The position numbers and the translations under genes are program-made. The notes under the pieces were generated by a model. That model made no database searches, was not told the origin of the DNA, and was given only the letters and a program-made list of their open reading frames with translations. Of a stretch of DNA of 64,000 nt, positions 60,344 through 64,000 are shown in pieces (within the stretch, counting starts at the first letter, position 1; every line of letters begins with the position of its first letter). Source of the stretch: Bacillus sp. AFS006103 (GTDB taxonomy: Bacteria; Bacillota; Bacilli; Bacillales; Cytobacillaceae). The stretch lies in the NCBI GenBank assembly GCA_002559145.1, contig NTXX01000008.1, positions 99,037-163,036 on the forward strand, written 5' to 3'.

Positions 60344-60359
60344 ATACCAGAGGGGGTAA
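60344..60359 (+). promoter_or_regulatory. CstR-like operator upstream of the rhodanese-dioxygenase gene
   Basis: ATACCAGAGGGGGTAA keeps the ATACC...GGGGTA ends with a divergent centre. It abuts the RBS region of the next gene. Confidence 0.6.
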
Positions 60360-60366
60360 GTAGAGA

Positions 60367-61494
60367 ATGCCTTTAAATATAATGACTTCAAAAGAAGTAA
60401 CACAAAAAGTTTTTAATAATGAAGAGTTATTTATTCTAGATGTGAGAAATGAGAGTGATTTTAACGATTGGAAAATTGAAGGCGAGAACTTTAACTATTT
60501 AAATGTCCCTTATTTTGAACTGCTTGATGGTGTAGATGAAATCCTCGACAAAATTCCTGCCGCTCAAGAAGTATTGGTGGTTTGTGCTAAGGAAGGTTCA
60601 TCTGTCATGGTGGCAGATATGCTTTCAGATGCGGGGTTAAACGTGTCATACCTAAAAGGTGGGATGAAAGCATGGAGTGAACATTTAGAACCGGTTAAAG
60701 TTGGCGAACTAAATGATGGCGGCGAAATTTATCAATTTGTTCGAATTGGTAAAGGCTGCTTATCTTATATGGTGGTCTCAAACGATGAGGCAGTACTGAT
60801 TGATGCAACACGTATGACTGATATCTATCTTGATTTTGCGGAAGGAATCGGCGCAAAAATTACACACGTATTTGATACACACCTTCATGCGGACCATATT
60901 TCTGGTGGACGTACATTGGCTGAAAAAACAGGTGCAACTTATTGGCTTCCACCAAAGGATGCAACAGAAGTCACCTTTGATTACCAACCATTAGAAGATG
61001 GAAATGACGTAAAAATCGGAAACACTATTATTAATATTCATGCATTGTATTCTCCAGGTCACACGATTGGTTCCACTTCATTTGTTGTAGATGAAAAGTT
61101 CTTGCTTTCAGGCGATATTTTATTCATTGATTCCATCGGAAGACCGGATCTCGCAGGTATGGCGGAAGACTGGGTTGGAGATTTACGCGAAACACTTTAT
61201 AAACGTTACAGAGAATTATCAGAAGAGCTCATTGTGCTTCCAGCCCACTTTATGATAATTGATGAGTTAAATGATGATGGCAGTGTGGCACAAAAATTAG
61301 GAACATTAATTGAAGAAAATCATGGTCTAAATATCGGAGACGAGAGTGAATTCAGAAAAATGGTAACAGAAAACCTGCCTCCACAGCCAAATGCATATCA
61401 AGAAATTCGTCAAACCAACATGGGAAAAATCAATCCTGACATTGATCAACAACGAGAAATGGAAATCGGCCCAAACCGCTGTGCTGTTCGATAA
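60367..61494 (+). CDS. yrkH: Rhodanese-persulfide dioxygenase fusion (CstB/YrkH-like)
   Basis: This 375-residue protein has an N-terminal rhodanese-like domain (about 1-105, Cys in [13 protein letters not shown]) followed by a metallo-beta-lactamase-fold persulfide dioxygenase (about 115-375). Metal ligands are in [21 protein letters not shown] and [14 protein letters not shown]. It oxidises persulfide sulfur to sulfite. The order rhodanese then dioxygenase matches B. subtilis YrkH; S. aureus CstB has the dioxygenase first. GGGGGTAAG precedes the ATG. The sulfite formed would be exported by the next gene. Confidence 0.92.
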   Translation: MPLNIMTSKEVTQKVFNNEELFILDVRNESDFNDWKIEGENFNYLNVPYFELLDGVDEILDKIPAAQEVLVVCAKEGSSVMVADMLSDAGLNVSYLKGGMKAWSEHLEPVKVGELNDGGEIYQFVRIGKGCLSYMVVSNDEAVLIDATRMTDIYLDFAEGIGAKITHVFDTHLHADHISGGRTLAEKTGATYWLPPKDATEVTFDYQPLEDGNDVKIGNTIINIHALYSPGHTIGSTSFVVDEKFLLSGDILFIDSIGRPDLAGMAEDWVGDLRETLYKRYRELSEELIVLPAHFMIIDELNDDGSVAQKLGTLIEENHGLNIGDESEFRKMVTENLPPQPNAYQEIRQTNMGKINPDIDQQREMEIGPNRCAVR

Positions 61495-61522
61495 CTTTTG
61501 GACTAAAAAAGTTATTAATATA

Positions 61523-61548
61523 GGGAACCAGTAAAGGTTCCTTTTTTT
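61523..61548 (+). terminator. Intrinsic terminator between the dioxygenase and exporter genes
   Basis: GGAACC (61524-61529) pairs with GGTTCC (61536-61541) around AGTAAA, followed by seven T. It sits only 14 bp before the TauE gene, so it would reduce rather than abolish read-through. Confidence 0.75.
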
Positions 61549-61562
61549 AGAAGGAGGATACC

Positions 61563-62339
61563 ATGGCTATTAGCTTTATCATTACGATCTTCCTAATTGG
61601 ATTTGTTGGGTCATTTATTTCAGGGATGTTAGGTATTGGTGGTGCGATCATCAATTTCCCCATGTTATTGTACATTCCAGTTATACTAGGGGTAGGTCAT
61701 TTTACCGCACATGAGGTTTCAGGAATTACTGCCATCCAAGTTTTCTTTTCGACAATTGGCGGTGTTCTGGTTTACCGTAAAGGTGGATTCTTAAATAAAA
61801 AACTTATTGCCTATATGGGAATAAGTATTTTAATTGGAAGCTTTATCGGTGGATTTGGCTCTACACATATGCCGGAAAGCGGAATTAATATTGTTTACGG
61901 AATTTTAGCATTGATTGCTGTCATTATGATGTTTGTTCCGAAAAGAGGAATTGATACTATTCCTTTAGATCAAGTTAAATTTAACAAGTGGCTTGCAGCA
62001 CTATTTGCTTTCATTGTCGGGATTGGTGCTGGGATCGTTGGTGCTGGAGGTGCATTCCTATTGGTGCCAATTATGCTAACGGTGTTAAAGATACCGACAA
62101 GAATGACCATTGCCTCATCCTTAGCCATTACACTTATTTCATCCATAGGAGCGGTTTCTGGGAAAATTTCAACAGGGCAAGTGGCCATTCTACCCTCGAT
62201 CATTATGGTTGCAGCTAGTTTAATCGCTTCACCGATAGGCGCCAATTTAGGAAAAAGAGTGAACCCCAGGGTATTGCAAATTATTATGGGGATTTTAATT
62301 TTTGCTACAGCAGTCAAAACATGGATTGGAATTTTATAA
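61563..62339 (+). CDS. yrkJ: TauE/SafE family sulfite exporter (YrkJ-like)
   Basis: This 258-residue protein has about seven or eight transmembrane helices and the TauE/SafE repeats [20 protein letters not shown] near the start and [13 protein letters not shown] in the second half. It likely exports sulfite or related anions produced by the upstream dioxygenase. AAGGAGG precedes the ATG. Confidence 0.9.
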   Translation: MAISFIITIFLIGFVGSFISGMLGIGGAIINFPMLLYIPVILGVGHFTAHEVSGITAIQVFFSTIGGVLVYRKGGFLNKKLIAYMGISILIGSFIGGFGSTHMPESGINIVYGILALIAVIMMFVPKRGIDTIPLDQVKFNKWLAALFAFIVGIGAGIVGAGGAFLLVPIMLTVLKIPTRMTIASSLAITLISSIGAVSGKISTGQVAILPSIIMVAASLIASPIGANLGKRVNPRVLQIIMGILIFATAVKTWIGIL

Positions 62340-62383
62340 AATTAATTAGCTTTTATAGACAACAAAGGTTTACTTTGGTTTGT

Positions 62384-62414
62384 TACAATTTGTATTAAAA
62401 AACCTATAGGGAGG
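62384..62414 (+). promoter_or_regulatory. Extended -10 element and degenerate CstR-like site before the HesB-like gene
   Basis: TGTTACAAT (ending 62389) resembles an extended -10. AAAACCTATAGGGAGG (62399-62414) keeps part of the ACC-TATA-GGG core but merges with the RBS (GGGAGG). Regulation of the last gene with the sulfur operon is likely but less sure than for the other sites. Confidence 0.4.
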
Positions 62415-62421
62415 AATTCAG

Positions 62422-62709
62422 ATGATTAAAATTACACAGGCTGCAATAGTAAAAATAAAAAATGAAGTTCAAGATATTATCAATAAAGGCAAAAAACCCC
62501 TAATCCGTTTAGAGATGGGAATTGGCTGAGGGGGTCCACAGCTTCGTCTGACTCTGGAGGAGTCAGCATTAGATATGGATGAAATAACAGAACAAGATGG
62601 AATAGAGTTTTTGGTAAATGAAAGAGATAAGGTTTATTTTGATCATGTAAAAATAGATTATGTTAGGAGTTTACTCGGAGGGGGACAATTTATAGTGCTT
62701 CGAGTTTAG
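62422..62709 (+). CDS. HesB-like selenoprotein with in-frame UGA (Sec36)
   Basis: A 95-codon frame runs from ATG 62422 (GGGAGG 7-8 bp upstream) to TAG 62707-62709 with one internal TGA at 62527-62529. Residues around it read RLEMGIG-U-GGPQLRLTLEE and later DGIEFLVNER and HVKIDYV. This fits the HesB-like family (IscA-related) in which that position is Cys or selenocysteine. The downstream frame keeps family-like sequence for 59 codons and a SECIS-like hairpin follows the TGA, so UGA recoding to Sec is favoured over a nonsense mutation. It is 82 bp after the sulfite exporter. The function is probably in redox or Fe-S metabolism. Confidence 0.85.
62548..62566 (+). promoter_or_regulatory. Candidate bacterial SECIS element
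   Basis: CTGACTC (62548-62554) and GAGTCAG (62560-62566) form a perfect 7-bp stem with the loop TGGAG. The loop begins 25 nt after the TGA and has G at its second position, within the limits described for bacterial SECIS elements (16-37 nt from UGA to the apical loop, G in the first two loop bases). Confidence 0.75.
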
Positions 62710-62738
62710 CTACCGGTCCATTGCACCCTATCCATTCC

Positions 62739-62783
62739 AAAAGGAGAAGGAAAAACACTATATATGTATGTCCTTCTCTTTTG
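62739..62783. terminator. Intrinsic terminator after the HesB-like gene
   Basis: AAAAGGAGAAGGA (62739-62751) pairs with TCCTTCTCTTTT (62771-62782). It lies between convergent genes. Confidence 0.88.
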
Positions 62784-62824
62784 TTATTGGATTACAAGTT
62801 CTAGGGCGACAGTCTACCAATGCA

Positions 62825-64000
62825 TCAATAAACGATAACCGGTTCATAGGTGCTAAGATTGTCATATACCGTTTTCATAACGCTTGGCGGGGTATTGACA
62901 CAGCCATGGGATCCATTGCTGCGATAGATATTACCACCAAAACTTGACCTCCAGTTGGCATCGTGGAATCCCTGACCACCATTCGTAAAAGGGACCCAAT
63001 AATTAACAGGTGTCTGATACGTAATTTTTCCGTTTTCTCTGCCCGTTAGGACGGCAGGGGTTTGCTTATAAAGGACATACCATACTCCTGGTGTTGTATC
63101 ATGGTGGGTACTTTGATTGCCAGTAACCACATTCGTGGTGACCACTAATTTCCCATTTTTGTAAATCCAAATTCGCTGAGCTGCTATGGAGACTTCAGCA
63201 TACGTATCACCAATCCCATTGTTCTTTACAGCGTCATATCCGTAGCCTTCACCATTCCAGCCATTTCCGTAAATATTAGAGGCGGAAACCGATTTCTTCC
63301 CACTTTCAAAAGCTTTCATAATACGGGGAATTTCTTTATCAACATTTATGGCCCAGCCATAGCCTTTAGCTTTAACCGAAATCACCGATCCTGAATGGGT
63401 CCTGAATGAGATATCCTTGTATAATGTGGATTGGGATTGGTTAATTTCAGCAATCTTTTTCTTAAAATTACCCTTATCATCAATCTTAATCTGCAAATCT
63501 TTTGAAATAGATGCATTTTTAATTAATTCGCCCGCTTTTAATGTAAAAACCTTATTCTGCACCTTATAATCGAGAGTCTGCACAAGAAATTCTTCCATCT
63601 TTTTTTGTTGATTTTTTACAAACTCGCTGTCTTCTTTAATGGGCTGTATGTATACTGGATTGAGCTGGATTTCACTAATATATTCGTGTTTGTCGTAGTC
63701 CACTAAAAGACTAGGAACATCATATTGCTCTCCGCTAACGCTGTTAGTGACTACAATTTTGCCTTGTTTCAAACGAACCACCGCATCTTTTGGCACTTTT
63801 AAACTTTTATTCATGGCTAACAGCTTTTCTTCCACCTGCTTTTTCAACGTCTGGTTTCGATAATGATCCTGTTTACTGGGCATTAAGGAATAATTATTAG
63901 CTTTTGAAGAAGGAAAAAACGTATACTGGCCCTTTAATATTTTCTTGATTTGGGGCAGGTCATTTTCCATAAATCCCATCATGGTATCTTTTCCATCGAA
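62825..64000 (-). CDS. L,D-transpeptidase (YkuD) with peptidoglycan-binding domain, 5' end outside window
   Basis: The gene runs off the right edge: the frame is open to 64000 with no RBS near the internal ATG codons at 63982-63970, so at least 391 residues are visible and the N-terminus (probably a membrane anchor) is missing. The region about 1-210 matches the PG_binding_4-type repeats. The YkuD domain (about 265-391) has the catalytic motif SHGCVN preceded by IYRSNG and WVPFTNGGQGFHD. It makes 3-3 cross-links or attaches other groups to peptidoglycan. Confidence 0.87.
   Translation of the reverse strand, partial: FDGKDTMMGFMENDLPQIKKILKGQYTFFPSSKANNYSLMPSKQDHYRNQTLKKQVEEKLLAMNKSLKVPKDAVVRLKQGKIVVTNSVSGEQYDVPSLLVDYDKHEYISEIQLNPVYIQPIKEDSEFVKNQQKKMEEFLVQTLDYKVQNKVFTLKAGELIKNASISKDLQIKIDDKGNFKKKIAEINQSQSTLYKDISFRTHSGSVISVKAKGYGWAINVDKEIPRIMKAFESGKKSVSASNIYGNGWNGEGYGYDAVKNNGIGDTYAEVSIAAQRIWIYKNGKLVVTTNVVTGNQSTHHDTTPGVWYVLYKQTPAVLTGRENGKITYQTPVNYWVPFTNGGQGFHDANWRSSFGGNIYRSNGSHGCVNTPPSVMKTVYDNLSTYEPVIVY

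Noticed and set aside
62527..62529. TGA as a premature stop (pseudogene) in the HesB-like gene
   Set aside because: Family-like sequence continues in frame for 59 codons, the position is a known Cys/Sec position and a SECIS-like hairpin follows, so recoding is the better reading.

Overview
The window is a chromosomal segment of an AT-rich, endospore-forming member of the Bacillaceae, of the Bacillus/Neobacillus type. The evidence is a GerA-type tricistronic germinant-receptor operon, a YjcZ-family glycine-rich sporulation miniprotein, a SpoIIM-family protein, a proline T-box in front of proBA, sigma-A promoters, CcpA-type cre sites, and many TTG/GTG starts with strong Shine-Dalgarno sequences. 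The genus is an inference; there is no rRNA or marker gene here.

Region 1 (1-10.4 kb): a PucR-type regulator is followed by the scar of a deleted catabolic operon, in which an aldehyde dehydrogenase start is joined to an aminotransferase tail. Next comes a compact bacterial microcompartment (BMC) operon: deoR, pduL, a flavoprotein-like gene, eutN-type pentamer, CoA-acylating aldehyde dehydrogenase, BMC-H, triosephosphate isomerase, rpiB, pentamer, BMC-H, pentamer, deoC. The logic is cleavage of 2-deoxyribose-5-phosphate to acetaldehyde and glyceraldehyde-3-phosphate inside a shell, acetaldehyde to acetyl-CoA to acetyl phosphate, and glyceraldehyde-3-phosphate to dihydroxyacetone phosphate. 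This fits the 'sugar phosphate utilizing' class of BMC loci. Five proteins carry N-terminal amphipathic extensions typical of encapsulation peptides. RpiB and DeoC have unusual active-site substitutions, no BMC-T gene is present, and a helically phased repeat lies inside the operon.

Region 2 (10.4-23.6 kb): a repeat-containing hypothetical protein, a superfamily I helicase, a SatD-like/DUF3307 pair behind a palindrome-rich promoter, T-box-proBA, an XPD/DinG-like helicase with a PD-(D/E)XK nuclease domain, and a ferrous iron system in which FeoB is split into GTPase and permease genes.

Region 3 (23.6-42 kb): an atypical tRNA-like gene, the germination operon, a LytR-CpsA-Psr protein, small stress and unknown genes, a quinone/electrophile-type detoxification operon behind a perfect operator palindrome, a metallophosphoesterase, a four-copy intergenic repeat, a GH18 protein, trhO, pepF, a CapA-like protein and a family 2 glycosyltransferase.

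Region 4 (42-54.6 kb): the MoxR-DUF58-DUF4129-DUF4350 membrane cluster with SpoIIM and RDD genes, then assorted membrane and small genes.

Region 5 (54.7-62.8 kb): a reactive-sulfur (persulfide/sulfide) operon set related to B. subtilis yrkE-J. It holds a CoA-disulfide reductase/rhodanese/TusA fusion, a CstR-type sensor, TusA, DsrE and rhodanese carriers, a rhodanese-persulfide dioxygenase and a TauE exporter. At least seven CstR-like operator copies are scattered through it. The set ends with a HesB-like gene carrying an in-frame TGA followed by a bacterial SECIS-like hairpin, a strong selenoprotein candidate. The window closes inside an L,D-transpeptidase gene.
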